Below are positions 1 to 10,640 of a stretch of 64,000 nt of DNA, piece by piece (position 1 is the first letter of the stretch; every line of letters begins with the position of its first letter). Source of the DNA: Umbellularia californica (Eukaryota > Streptophyta > Magnoliopsida > Laurales > Lauraceae); NCBI GenBank assembly GCA_028538565.1, contig JAPQWN010000005.1, positions 66,553,473 through 66,617,472 of the forward strand, read 5' to 3'. The translations under genes were made by a program, and so were the position numbers. The notes beneath the pieces are model-generated. The model was not told the origin of the DNA. It did no database searches and worked only from the letters and a program-made list of their open reading frames with translations.

Positions 1-750
1 TCCCATCCCTACAAAATGGACTGGTGAAAAATAAGAGCCCTGCTACTTGTCCCGGGAAGTAGACTTTTTGGAAAAATAATTTGGTCCAGACTCCAGATTT
101 GATGGGTCCAAATGATACATTATATGGTTATTAAGATTGTCCTACGGGTGCCATGAGAAGTAGAAAACTCACTAAAACAGAAGCACATGGCCCAGCGCCA
201 GGAAAGAAGAGAACTGGCTGGAGAACTGAACTAATCCAGCTGCCCTATAAATGAAAGTTTTGTCTCTGGTAGTGATTCTCTCTGTTTCCATTTGAATGAA
301 GAATACTTAGTGGGAGAAAACATTTAATATATATAAAATATAATTCTTTAAATAATTAAAATGCTATGTTTTAGTTGTTAGAAATAAATTTCAATAGAAA
401 AAAAAAGGTTTTTTCTCCACCCTGCTTGGAAAAATAATCATTTTCTTACTTTTTGCATAAGGAAATTACCAGAAGAATTACTTTTCTCCCAAAAAAATGG
501 GACCAAATAAAAAATTGTGTACGCATTCTACTTAGGCTTGTTAATCTGGCCTTGAGAAAAGGCGGCCTAGCCCGACTTGGCCCTCAAATGGCCCTAAAAA
601 CAATAGCTTCTGTCTATAAGAAAACTACGGCTGAGCGTGAGCTCTTTTTTTTTTTTTTTTTCTTTCCTTTCTTGCAGGCTCTGAGATTTGAAGGTCTGGC
701 TTGGATAATATTAAGCCTGGCTTGGCCTTGGTCCTCCTACTTTTTTTTGA
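1..750. other. AT-rich intergenic DNA
   Basis: No credible gene is seen. The stretch is AT-rich with short A runs and a T run near 643-661. Small open frames here have no recognisable domain and uneven composition. Confidence 0.6.
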
Positions 751-960
751 ACGGTGACTAACTCTTTCATTTCATGATCAAAATAATTTACAGAAATTAG
801 AATTCATCCTTTCAATGAAGGAGAAGTCCAATGGGGCATACCCCATGATCACAAATCAATAAACAAAAACGTAGCCCACAGTCCATAACAGACTGGGATA
901 TGAAGGCAATTTCATATCTCCATATCCATTTAAAAATGCTCTAAAAACTCATACGCACAC
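751..960 (-). mobile_element. LINE 3'-end remnant (hairpin-bearing)
   Basis: This stretch shares an ordered set of short matches with 48990-49160 on the other side of the transposon stack: an A-rich start with TTTACAGAAA-like sequence, the hairpin ATGGGGCATACCCCAT (here at about 832-847), an AAACAAAA run, then GCCCACAG. The right-hand copy leads into L1 coding sequence on the minus strand, so I infer that this is the 3' end of a related LINE on the minus strand. No coding part is visible here. Confidence 0.4.
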
Positions 961-1069
961 ATACTTGGTTCATTTCATCTCTGTTTAAGTATTTAAGTTA
1001 ATGCATAAACAATTAGTATTGCATACTTCTGATCATTTTCTTCTAGTTTTATTGTTTCTTATATTAGGT

Positions 1070-1098
1070 GTTATATATATATATATATATATATATAA
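1070..1098. repeat. (TA)n microsatellite at left element border
   Basis: About 14 TA units directly precede the left terminal inverted repeat. A matching (TA)n tract (48947-48975) directly follows the right one. The two tracts probably represent the target site and its duplication, which inside a pure TA array cannot be measured exactly. Confidence 0.8.
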
Positions 1099-1101
1099 GT
1101 T

Positions 1102-1252
1102 AGTGCTCCCCTACACTGCAGCTCCCCTTAATTTCAGCTGGGCGCGTGTGGGAGCTGCTGATCGTGTGAAAAATCAGCGACTTTAATTTCAGTCAAGTCT
1201 CCTTGTCCCGCCCATTTTTCAGCAAAAGAACTCGATCCCGCTCTGTTTCTCC

Positions 1253-1301
<49 letters not shown>

Positions 1302-1602
1302 GATCTCTCTCTCTCTCAGCGCTCTGTTTGACTGTTTCTCGCCCTTCCACAGCAAGCGATCGTCTCTAGCAGCTCTCTATCTCTCAGCAGCAGATCGCCT
1401 CTCTCTTGATCTCCTCTCTCTCTCAACAGCAGATCGCCTCTCTCCTCTCTCTCTCTCAGCAGCAGCTCGTTGATCTCCTCTCTCTCTCTCTCTCTCTCTC
1501 TCACACGCAGATCACTAATCTCCTCTCTCTCTCTCAGCAAGGGGGCGTCCTCTTTCGCAATCAATATATCAGCAGATCGTCGCTGCTGCTGCCTCTCTCT
1601 CA
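1102..1602. repeat. Left terminal inverted repeat
   Basis: Inverted match to 48431-48944. Anchors inside it include the TIR tip, a block ending in CAGCAAAAGAACTCGATCCC, and a distal block CGCAATCAATATATCAGCAG. Between anchors the sequence is mostly CT microsatellite with GCGATCG-type interruptions, so lengths differ slightly between the two arms. Confidence 0.75.
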
Positions 1603-1750
1603 GCGATCGATTGCCTCTCTCTCTCTCTCAGCGATCGCCTCTCTCCTCTCTCTCTCTCTCTCTCAGCGACTCGAATCCTCTCTGAGTCTCTCTCAGCGAT
1701 CGCCTCCTCTCTCTCTCTCAGCGATCACCCCTCTCTCTCTCTCTCTCCGC
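1254..1750. repeat. CT-rich microsatellite tract
   Basis: Long (CT)n runs are broken by AGCGATCG and AGCAGCAGATCG motifs. The tract gives artefactual Ser/Leu-rich or Arg/Glu-rich reading frames in several frames. CT tracts like this are common in plant 5' UTRs and are partly shared with the right TIR as GA repeats. Confidence 0.85.
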
Positions 1751-2948
1751 GAGAAGCCCACCTGCGCTGCGCTGCTGTGCTGCGAAAACTGCTGGTCCGC
1801 GAGAAACCCACCTGCTGTGCTGCGATCTCTCCCTCCCAAGTCGCTGCTCCTCTGCTGTCAGCAAGGTAATTTTTGAAATCTGCGTGATTGGATGATTGGG
1901 TAATTTTTGTATGCTCTTTCTAACCAATCTTAATGGTTTTGTTTCATAAAGAAAGAATCTTTTTTTTGTTTTTGTTTTTGTTTATGTTTTATGTATCTGT
2001 GTATGAGAATTTTGTTTGGATGTAAATTGTGTTGATGTTTTGGGTGTCATTTGGATGCACCCATGATTGTTATTGGATTGGGTATGGGTATCTGGGTATT
2101 CATGGATATTGTAGGTGTTGAACACATCAAGACTGCCATCTTCTGCGATGTTGAACACATCAAGACTGCCATCAAGCGAGTACTGTTATGGCAACCTTTT
2201 AGTTATTGTAGGTAACCAGACTGGGACCTCTCTGAGTAATTGAAATAAGTAGAATGAAGTCATGGTTTGGCCCAACCCTATTCGGGAATGGGACCACTTG
2301 CTTTGGAGCCCTTGTTCCGATGTGGTTTTGGTGAAGTTGGAATTATGTAGTGGTGCTGATTGGTGATTGTCTACTTTTATGTAGTTTATCAATTTTCAAC
2401 TTGATTTTATCACCCAAATGGATTTGCTTCTGGGTTTGCTTCTCCCAAATGGATGCAACCAATTGCATAGTTATTGGGAGCATATTGTGGATAGTTGGCC
2501 AAATTTCACTCAAATAAGATCATATTAGCCCTTGATTTTATGACTTTAAAGTTCAATGGTTTTGTGCTTATTTTATTGTGATTCGGTCCAATGATGTGTC
2601 ATGGTTGGATCAGTGTCAACTGTCAATTTGGTATAAGCGAAAATCCACAGGGGCTAGTATGTGCGCGTAAAAGGGTTTGTATTCATCATAGGTGGATTCA
2701 ACTGTAAACAAAAGGAATTGAAATTTCTGTTTGAAATCACGTATCGTTGAAGAGTAGCATGAAAAGAGATTTCTATTTTTCATAGATTATATCTCTCTCT
2801 TTTCTCTCTGAATGTCTTTAATTATTGAAAATGTAAGTATGACTGAAATGGGCATTGCCTACTGTTTGGAGTTTGCCATCTGTTTGTGGGGAACAACAAA
2901 TATTCATCCCATTTAGTTGCAAGGAACAACTACAATCCTTCCACATTG
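1603..2948. other. Left interior of the TIR element
   Basis: No recognisable coding domain. After the CT tract a sequence CAGCAAG|GTAATTTTTG near 1859-1874 looks like a plant exon end and 5' splice site, as if the TIR carried a transcribed leader. A 24-bp motif starting GTTGAACACATC occurs twice (2117-2140 and 2150-2173, 33-bp period). The stretch ends in one unit of a ~39-bp tandem duplication (GTTGCAAGGAACAACT...), whose second unit lies beyond the retrotransposon at 47621-47656. Confidence 0.5.
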
Positions 2949-2953
2949 AGGAG
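2949..2953. repeat. Target-site duplication AGGAG (left copy)
   Basis: AGGAG directly precedes the TG start of LTR A and recurs directly after the CA end of LTR D (47618-47622). Five bases is the usual Ty3/Gypsy duplication length. This pairs LTR A with LTR D as one insertion. Confidence 0.9.
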
Positions 2954-5508
2954 TGTTGACACCAAAAATGTCACTTTGCCTCTTCAAATCAAGAAAGCTG
3001 CATGAAGTCGCAACCTGCCATAAATAGGCAATGCAATTTCTCCAAAAAATCAAATCTTGTCAGAATCAAACAAAAACTGCAAGATCCTTCAAGATAGCCA
3101 AGAGAAGAGTACACATGAAGTTTCGGGCCATTTCAGAATCATGTGGCCTAACTTCGCTTCTCCGACAGCTAAAATGGTGCTCCCGGCGGCGACATCATCG
3201 GAGACGTCAAAACTTCGATCAGAGCCTACAGATGACTCCAGCATGTCTCAAAAGGGCTCCATGCCAAATTTCAAGTCAAACCGACAACGTTTGACCCTCC
3301 ATCAATGCTCGAGCAGCAAAATCAAGCCTCCCGGCGGCGGGAACCACCGAATCCTTCGCTCATCAAACCAAGTGCATGAGTGGCTTCCACATGCTTCCAA
3401 AAGGCTGCACGTCGAATTTCAGGTCATTCCGACAACGTTTGACCAGGTTTCGATGCTCCGAGAGAAAATCAAGCCTACCGGCGGCGGAGCAACCCGGTAC
3501 CATGACATCCAAAACGGAGCCCATGGAACGTCTCAAAATGACTCCAATAGGCTCCCCGTCAAATTTCAGGTCAATCGGACATCGTTTGGCCACATATCAA
3601 AGCTCGGCATTTTCCCCGCAGCAAAATCAAGTGAAGCATCGGCGGGACCCCAAACGGCTTCAAAACTCAAACAAAAGCCTATGGTTGGTCTTATTTATTG
3701 CTCAGGAGGATTCACCTCAAATTTCAGGTCATTCCGACATCGTTTGACCAAGTTTCAGCTTCTGGCGGAAAATCAGCAGCTTTACGCGACAAAGTCTTCG
3801 GCTTTCCCGGAAAATTGGAAACTTTGCACTCTAAAAATGCAAGGATTCTCATCAGGTTTTCTACAGGGAAATCAAGCCAATAAATGAGAAGAAATGTCAG
3901 GAAAAATACAGAAGAAAACGGCGACGAAAAAGACCTCAAAACGACCGCAAAACGGGCTCCGAAGGGGAAAATTCCCCCAGGGTCGCAGGCCCCTGCGACC
4001 ATGGCCCATGGTCGCCGGCGACCATGGAGGTCCGGGTCACCGGATTTTCCGCCGGTGACCCGTTTTTTCCGTCTTTTTTCGCGTTTCGCGCACTTTGGCC
4101 CCTGTGGTTTCCTGAAAATGTGATTTTTAGTGCTTGAAATTGACTCATATCCTCCGACATCCGTCAAAATCACGGGTCAACCTCCAAAAGCATAAAATCA
4201 TCATTGATCGCTCCAAGATCGCCAACCGGTCGACCAAAAAAAGTGCTCTTTCTGTCCGATCGATCGAGAAATCGACAAGACAGATGTCACCGGCCCGCTC
4301 TTAGCTATCAATGTCTGAAGTTACATGTTCATCCGATGTCGATCAGCATGAAGATCCATCGATGATCATCGCCAGAAGAATTCCAGAAGACACGGCACGG
4401 CCCGCGACTCTTCGACTGCTCGGCGACCAATTAATGTGGTTAATTGACTAACTTTATTATGGTCATTAATTCATTTCTTTGGACGGCCCAATCAGAAGCA
4501 AGCATTTGGGAGTTACAAGTCAATTGATTCATGGCATTTAAACCATGAAACTCCTCCCATTATGGTAATTAAGGTGATTAAAAGCCCTTAATCTCCATCG
4601 GCCAATCAGATTCAAGGAAAAAGGAGTTACAAAATCAAGAAATAAATCTTGTAACTCCTCCCATTAAAGCCATTAAGGCTCATAAACCCTCCTAAATGGC
4701 TACCAAAAGCCTATAAATAGGAGAGCATTCCATTGAAATCGGGATCAGAAAAAAAAAGATCAGAAAGAGATCTGAGAGAAAGAAAAAGAGAGAAAAACTC
4801 TGCTGAAGTTCTGCACCGGCCACCACTACAAGGTGACAAAAGTCCCTTGGGGGGCACCCCCCCCAAGGTCCTTGCCTTCTCCTGCTGCCTCCAATGGCTT
4901 AGACGTGGCTTTTCAGCCCGTCTACTTAGCTTTTTATTGGACATAGGACCTTCTCTTGGTCTTTGTCCTCTAAAAACCTGAGGTTATAGCCAAGCCAAGC
5001 GAATCAAGAGCATCTTCTGTTCTCATCTGCATGGATGATGGCGAAGCCCATACATGGCTTGCGACCGTCAATCTGAACGAGTCCCCCACAATCTCCTGAA
5101 AAGTTAGATCTTCCTTTTCTTGCTTTTCATTGTAATTTGTATTTTTCTAAAGAGACAAAAATCACAACTCTTGTCTTTCATTATTGATAAGAATTGTAAA
5201 TCGGCTATAAACGCCAAAATCGGCTATAAATGCCAAACAAAATCGCCTTTCACGGCAAACCAAGAAAATTTCTCTTTTCTTAAATATTTGTGCAATGGAA
5301 AACTTGAAAGAAGTTGATTTCCTTTTTACTTGCGAAGGTTGATCTCCGGATTACCACTTGCAATTCCAAGTAAAATAGAAAATCTGGCACACCCACATAA
5401 AAGAAATGTTGATGCACGCTTCAGGCCCGCCAGGGCCGGACCCGACGGACTCCCACGTTCCGCCGACCCCGGTAGCCGCCCCACGGCGCCTCGGAGCGCG
5501 TTCCATCA
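2954..5508 (+). repeat. LTR A (5' LTR of outer element)
   Basis: 2,555 bp, TG...CA. It shares with LTR D, but not with B and C, a ~36-bp block around 3055-3095. It contains GC-rich palindromes at 3977-4030, a hairpin at 4033-4062, a TATA box at 4712-4719, and a U5 segment with GGCTATAAACGCC-type units (5192-5262). It is 13 bp longer than LTR D, fully explained by an extra 23-bp palindrome unit and the loss of a 10-bp stretch near 5434. Reading frames inside it are not real genes. Confidence 0.95.
4712..4719 (+). promoter_or_regulatory. TATA box of LTR A
   Basis: TATAAATA in the context CCTATAAATAGGAG, conserved in all four LTRs. Transcription would start about 30 bp downstream, giving a U3 of about 1.8 kb and R plus U5 of about 0.75 kb. 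Confidence 0.75.
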
Positions 5509-5511
5509 AGC

Positions 5512-5532
5512 TGGCACACCCGATGGGACTCG
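5512..5532 (+). promoter_or_regulatory. Primer-binding site, outer element
   Basis: TGGCACACCCG followed by ATGGGACTCG starts three bases after the LTR end. TGG pairs with a tRNA CCA end. The inner element has the same site with one base different (position 19409). The primer tRNA was not identified. Confidence 0.7.
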
Positions 5533-5759
5533 TTCATTTGAGAACACGGTGCTTGGAAATGAAATATTTGCATACCATATTTTTGCTCTATGCTTATACT
5601 TCTTCTCCAAATTCCTTGGCTACTTTCTAGCTGGTGGCCTATGTTGGATTTTGCATCCTAAAAAAAAATGAGATGGGATTTTTTGGAAATTTCTACTTCT
5701 TTAAGTTTGTTTCCACTCTTTCTCTTTGCAAAAAAAAAAAAAAAAATCAAAATAAAAAA

Positions 5760-6395
5760 ATCAGCTTTCTTAGTTTGGATTCAAAATTGAGAAACTTTGA
5801 TCCTATCCTATCGTTCTTTGGTGCTTGCAGAAATGTTGAGCCCGTTCGACTAAGGTTTTGGGCCATCGTTTCTCTTCGATGAGTTCATTAGAGATTTCAA
5901 AAAAAAATAAAAAAAATAAAAAAAAAATCAGTTTTCTTAGTTTGAATTCAAAATTGAGAAACTTTGATCCTATCCTATCGTTCTTTGGTGCTTGCAGAAA
6001 TGTTGAGCCCGTTCGACTAAGGTTTTGGGCCATCGTTTCTCTTCGATGAGTTCATTAGAGATTTCAAAAAAAAAATAAAAAAAAAATCAGTTTTCTTAGT
6101 TTGGATTCAAAATTGAGAAACCTTGATCCTATCCTATCGTTCTTTGGTGCTTGCAGAAATGTTGAGCCCGTTCGACTAAGGTTTTGGACCATCGTTTCTC
6201 TTCGATGAGTTCATTAGAGATTTCAAAAAAATAAATAAATAAATAAATAAATCATCTTTCTTAGTTTGGATTCAAAATTGAGAAACTTTGATCCTATCCT
6301 ATCGTTCTTTGGTGCTTGCAGAAATGTTGAGCCCGTTCGACTAAGGTTTTGGGCCATCGTTTCTCTTCGATGAGTCTATTTGGGATTTTTATAAA
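5760..6395 (+). repeat. Four-fold tandem repeat in the leader, outer element
   Basis: Four units of about 140 bp conserved core plus a variable A/AT-rich spacer begin near 5761, 5929, 6087 and 6253. Each core runs from TTTCTTAGTTTGGATTC to CTTCGATGAGT and contains TTCTTTGGTGCTTGCAG, which resembles a plant 3' splice site. Downstream leader (6396-7430) includes A-rich low-complexity sequence (6620-6800) and no gene. Confidence 0.85.
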
Positions 6396-7430
6396 AAAAA
6401 AAAAGGACATAGACCACTAAGGTTAAACCAATTGCGTTCTTTGATCACGATTGATTCAAGAAAAGCCTTGTCCAGAGTGTGGAGACAGCTTGACTGTTCT
6501 AGGCAAGGGTCCTCCAAACGGGTTCATTAAGTAATCCTACCCTTACCTGGGGGCAATTCTATCAATTGAGGTTTCATAAGACCGGGTTAGGAGGCCTATG
6601 TGTACTCTCTCGTCTTTAAATCTTAAAAAAAAAAATAAAAAAAAATAAAAAAAGATTTTCAAAAAAAAATCTTAAAAAAAAAAAAAAAATTCAAAAAATA
6701 AATAAAATAAAAAAAATAAATAAAAAAATATTTTAAAAAAATAAAAAATAAAAAATAAAAAAAAATCATTTCAAAAAAAAAAAATCTCCAAAAACTCGTC
6801 ACTTTTGATTCCAGATCTAAGAAATTTTGGTTTCTTCTTTTCTGAGCACTGGCGCTCGCGGAAATCGCCGAGACCGTGTTCAGATCAGAATACCATTTGC
6901 TCTCCTTGATGGAACCAATCTTGACATTTCAAAAAAAAAACTCGTCACTTTTGGATTCAGATTCGAGAAATTGTGGTCTCTTCCCTTCTGAGTACTGGCG
7001 CTCGCGGAAATCGTTGAACCCGTATTTGAATCGGAATGCCACCTGCTCTCTTTGACGAATCCATTTCTGACATTTCAAAACAAAGAATCCCATCTCATGG
7101 ATGCGATCTCCAACATTTGTGCCTAGCAATACTGGTACGCCCTTTCAGGGTCTACTGTATCTGTGACCGGCACATTTGTAACTCCTACCTTATATTCTTC
7201 TTATCTCGAGCAAGCCCTGCTTCTCGATAAGTCGAATTTAGGTTTACAATTGCTTCTAGCAGTCACCGGAACGCTCATTCTGGGCTCACCATACTTGCTG
7301 TCAGAACAATTGTACCATCTATGGCTTTTTGCCTTCTTCATGTCGCTTGGGTCATATCCCTTGAGCGATTTGAAAAGACAACCATAGAAATTCCCATTTA
7401 TGATCATTATATTCTTGTGATTACTAATGG

Positions 7431-8396
7431 ATGTGGTCTTGTTTCAGAACTTTTTCGAAACTAACAATGGCAGCCTTAACCATTATCTTCGATGAGAACA
7501 AGCACCAACTCATGCTTCAACAGAAGCAAACCGAGCGCACTTACAAGCGCCCTGCCAGCTGCCGAAGCGTCAACTCCCTCGGCAACTCTCTGAACTCAGG
7601 GTCGACCTCGACTCCCCGGACCATCGTCTTCGGGACACTGGGACCATTCCCACTTCCCGAAGAACAAGCTGCGCCTGCTAAAAGGCAGAAGATCGCCTCT
7701 CAACGTGTCACTCCCGTGACACCAAAGGCGAGCGCCCAAAAGCCCGAAGCCCGCGGCACCCCCGCGAAGCCTCGACCCACAAACAACCAGGTCTATCCCA
7801 AGACTTGGTCTCCAAGACCTTCCCCAAAACAAAGGAGGTCTCAAACCTCCACCAAGCCAGCATACCTGGCCCCACTCAAGGAGAACCAGTTCTACCCTCT
7901 TGCCTACATGAAAGAGGAGAGACCCATCTCCAACCTGACTCCCAAGTCGACCCAGCATGAACCGGCTTGCTCCCACAAGCCCAGAATCAGATCACGCATC
8001 ACCAGGCCTCTCCAAGCACCTGCTAAGGCCTACACTCCTTCAGTTCGACCCTTCATCTCTACAGGGGCCGAACTCGAAAGGTTCAAAGCTTCGCTGCAAC
8101 AGGCAAAGGACCGGGTCCGGATCCTGTCCTTGCCTAGCTACAAAGAAGACAGGCTCGGCTGCTGCGCCCGAGGGAGCACATCCTTCATCGTCAGAGCCCA
8201 GCCAGAGCTGACTGAAGCTCAAATCGCTCGTCGAGCACGTAGCCGTGCTTCATATCGACAAAAGAGACTAGAGAAGCAACGGACCCAGCCTCCTACACTT
8301 CAAGTCTCCCACAAATGGGTCGAAAAAGAAAGACCCGACCAAGTTGCTGCCGTCCATATGGTTGGAAAAACCAGAAGACGCCAAAGGTCAGCATAA
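7431..8396 (+). CDS. ORF1 upstream of gag (unknown function), outer element
   Basis: 321 codons in the plus-strand leader. A second in-frame ATG at 7467 sits after a splice-acceptor-like TTGTTTCAG and could be the true start. The product is basic and rich in Pro, Ser, Lys and Arg, with no recognised domain. An extra ORF before gag is a known trait of Ogre elements, and position and length fit. In the inner copy the same frame is cut at about residue 166 by the gag deletion. Function unknown. Confidence 0.7.
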   Translation: MWSCFRTFSKLTMAALTIIFDENKHQLMLQQKQTERTYKRPASCRSVNSLGNSLNSGSTSTPRTIVFGTLGPFPLPEEQAAPAKRQKIASQRVTPVTPKASAQKPEARGTPAKPRPTNNQVYPKTWSPRPSPKQRRSQTSTKPAYLAPLKENQFYPLAYMKEERPISNLTPKSTQHEPACSHKPRIRSRITRPLQAPAKAYTPSVRPFISTGAELERFKASLQQAKDRVRILSLPSYKEDRLGCCARGSTSFIVRAQPELTEAQIARRARSRASYRQKRLEKQRTQPPTLQVSHKWVEKERPDQVAAVHMVGKTRRRQRSA

Positions 8397-8522
8397 AAAA
8401 TCCATGTCCGACGTCCGGTGACCCGTAGCATCACCAGGACACAAAGACATCCCGAAGAATCTCCTGCCCCTTCCAGCCAAGGACGGGAGAGTAATCCTTC
8501 ATCAAGCTCTTCATAAAAAAGA

Positions 8523-10640
8523 ATGAGCCCCAGTTCTGTCACCAGGACGATTTCTTCGTTCGAATCCCGAGGGATGAACGTCTTGGCTACAAGTTCTAAG
8601 CCGCCACCTCAGAATCCACCTCGAGATGATGCGCTCACACGCATTCAGCAGTTGGAACAAGGCCAGCAGAGGATTGAAACTCTGATGGAAAACCTTCTCC
8701 TTGTCGTCCAAAATCAGGTGAACAATGAGCCTCCTCCGAATCATGGCAATAACGAGGAAAATGGAGAAGAAAATGAGTCACGCGCCCTTACCAAAAAGGA
8801 CGTAGACAGTATCCTCGCCAAAGCAAAAGAAGAGGATATACTCAAAGAGCATGGGATCAAGCCACCATATCCTTTATGGATGGACTCGGTCCCGTTCCCC
8901 ACAAAATTCAAACATCCTACTCTCCAAACATATACGGGGAAAGGATTGGCCAGACAGCACGTCATCCACTTCAAGATCTTGACGGGAGCTATCGCGGATC
9001 AAGATGCACTCAAGATTCGCCTCTTTGCAAGTACCCTAAAAGGTACGGCCTTCGATTGGTACTCCACTCTGCCGGAGAACTCCATTCAGAACTGGGCTAT
9101 GCTGGGGACACGCTTCCTGGCCCACTTCCAAGGTGAGGATCATCCTGTTACTATGGCTCAGCTCTGCAGCCTAAAACAGGGAGAGAATGAGTCAACTTAT
9201 GACTTCATTCACAAGTGGAAAGCAATGGCGTACAAATGCTCAGATGTACTGCCACAAACGTCGCTAGTCGACATCTGCCGTAACAATATGAGAGCAAAAA
9301 TACGCTCCATGATCATCGGCAACAAATCAAAAAACCTGGGAGAACTCCTGGAAGCTTCTATGGAAGCTGAAACGGTGATTAAAGACCTCAACAGTCAGAA
9401 GTCATCAAGAAAAGAGCCAACCGCCATTGCAACCTCTAAACCAAAGAAGAAAGAGGTCCTTAATGTGCAAACCAAGTCAGCTCCTCAGCAACCAAAGAAA
9501 GCTGAAAATAGAGCTGCAGGTAAGAGACCTGAACTCTCTGATACCTTCAAAGAGCGAGTAGAAAAGAAATATCCGTTCGATGAAGACGTCGAAGAAATCT
9601 TTGAGGCTCTCCTAGCAAATGGCAAACTCATTTTGCCAGAGCCCAAAAGACCTGGAGACGTTGGCAAAACCAATGATCCTCGGTACTGTCCATACCACCA
9701 GATGGTCTCGCATCCTCTCAATCAATGCTTTGTTGTGAGAGAGAAGATAAACGAGATGTGGAAAAACGGAGTCATCACCTTTGACAAAAATTATGGCCCC
9801 GCCTCCGTCAACATGGTGTCACGTGGACAAACACCAAAATCACCGAAGAAGAAGATCACTACTTTCTTCAAGGTGATAAATAGAATTCAAACGTCCGAAG
9901 TGTTGGTTCCTTGCCCGACACCAGACGGACAACCCATATGGGTACATCCCGATCTCCTGGAAGATGAAAATTGGGAGATCGTCAAAACAAAGCCGACCGC
10001 TCAGCAGCGAAGGCAAGCCAAGAAACATCTCCTCAAGCTCAAACGGCAAGAGAAGACCCAGCCAAAACAAGAAGTCCATGAAAAGGCAGAGGCCTCCTCT
10101 ACCACTTCACTCGGGGCAACAGAAACGTCCCTTCCAGAGACTTCAAAGGCGGTAAGAAACTTTACTCTCAGTGATTTCATGCCACCTCAATTCAAAAAAG
10201 AAGCCATGCAGGGGGCATCATACTCTTGCAACTCGGTAGTTGGATTCTCCATTGATGGATACGAGTCCAGCGACACCGACGATGGATTCGAGCCCAACTA
10301 CACCGATGAGTGGGAGGAATCTCTTGAAACAGGAGAGTATCTCTCCGATGAAAAATGGGTTCCTGAAACTCACCTTATGCCAGTAATCTGGTATAACCCC
10401 TTGCAACCACAAGGATCCTGGTCCGATGATGAAGAAGACCAAGAGGCTGTACAAGAAGATGTTGTTAACCCAGCACCTGTCATTGCTCCAGTAGAAATCA
10501 ACTATGTTGAGCCACACGGAGAAGACGAAGAAGAGGATCTGGCTCCCATGCCTGATCTTGAAGAATATGCAAGGATCTTGCAGCGTCTCGCTCTAGAACA
10601 AGAGCAAGATCGTGTTAACGAGCCTCCTCGCAACCCATAG
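8523..10640 (+). CDS. gag: Gag polyprotein, outer element
   Basis: 705 codons. The retrotransposon Gag (capsid-like) domain lies at about residues 125-260, with the typical LKGTAFDWYSTLP and FIHKWKAMAYKCSD stretches. A CPYHQMVSHPLNQC segment near residue 390 resembles the zinc-knuckle-like motif of Tat Gag. The C-terminal third is acidic. Gag would form the particle that packages element RNA in the cytoplasm. It ends at TAG (10638-10640). The same frame stays open after it for 81 codons and continues into pol, so gag and pol are separated only by one in-frame stop. Confidence 0.9.
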   Translation: MSPSSVTRTISSFESRGMNVLATSSKPPPQNPPRDDALTRIQQLEQGQQRIETLMENLLLVVQNQVNNEPPPNHGNNEENGEENESRALTKKDVDSILAKAKEEDILKEHGIKPPYPLWMDSVPFPTKFKHPTLQTYTGKGLARQHVIHFKILTGAIADQDALKIRLFASTLKGTAFDWYSTLPENSIQNWAMLGTRFLAHFQGEDHPVTMAQLCSLKQGENESTYDFIHKWKAMAYKCSDVLPQTSLVDICRNNMRAKIRSMIIGNKSKNLGELLEASMEAETVIKDLNSQKSSRKEPTAIATSKPKKKEVLNVQTKSAPQQPKKAENRAAGKRPELSDTFKERVEKKYPFDEDVEEIFEALLANGKLILPEPKRPGDVGKTNDPRYCPYHQMVSHPLNQCFVVREKINEMWKNGVITFDKNYGPASVNMVSRGQTPKSPKKKITTFFKVINRIQTSEVLVPCPTPDGQPIWVHPDLLEDENWEIVKTKPTAQQRRQAKKHLLKLKRQEKTQPKQEVHEKAEASSTTSLGATETSLPETSKAVRNFTLSDFMPPQFKKEAMQGASYSCNSVVGFSIDGYESSDTDDGFEPNYTDEWEESLETGEYLSDEKWVPETHLMPVIWYNPLQPQGSWSDDEEDQEAVQEDVVNPAPVIAPVEINYVEPHGEDEEEDLAPMPDLEEYARILQRLALEQEQDRVNEPPRNP

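Noticed and set aside
453..761. 102-codon plus-strand frame near the left end.
   Set aside because: No domain, a T-run-derived Phe stretch and low-complexity composition; nothing supports a gene.
1095..1104. ATAAGTTAGT, repeated at 48981-48990, as a 10-bp target duplication of the TIR element.
   Set aside because: The right copy lies about 36 bp beyond the TIR end, after the TA tract, and the left copy overlaps the TIR tip. The flanking (TA)n is the simpler target; the match may be chance.
1406..1876. Ser/Leu-rich open frame on the plus strand, and Arg/Glu-rich frames on the minus strand.
   Set aside because: These are translations of (CT)n/(GA)n microsatellite; every frame is open because of the repeat.
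3057..3887. 276-codon frame inside LTR A, also present in the other LTRs.
   Set aside because: It lies in U3, its composition is poor, and the frame differs between LTR copies by indels. No domain recognised.
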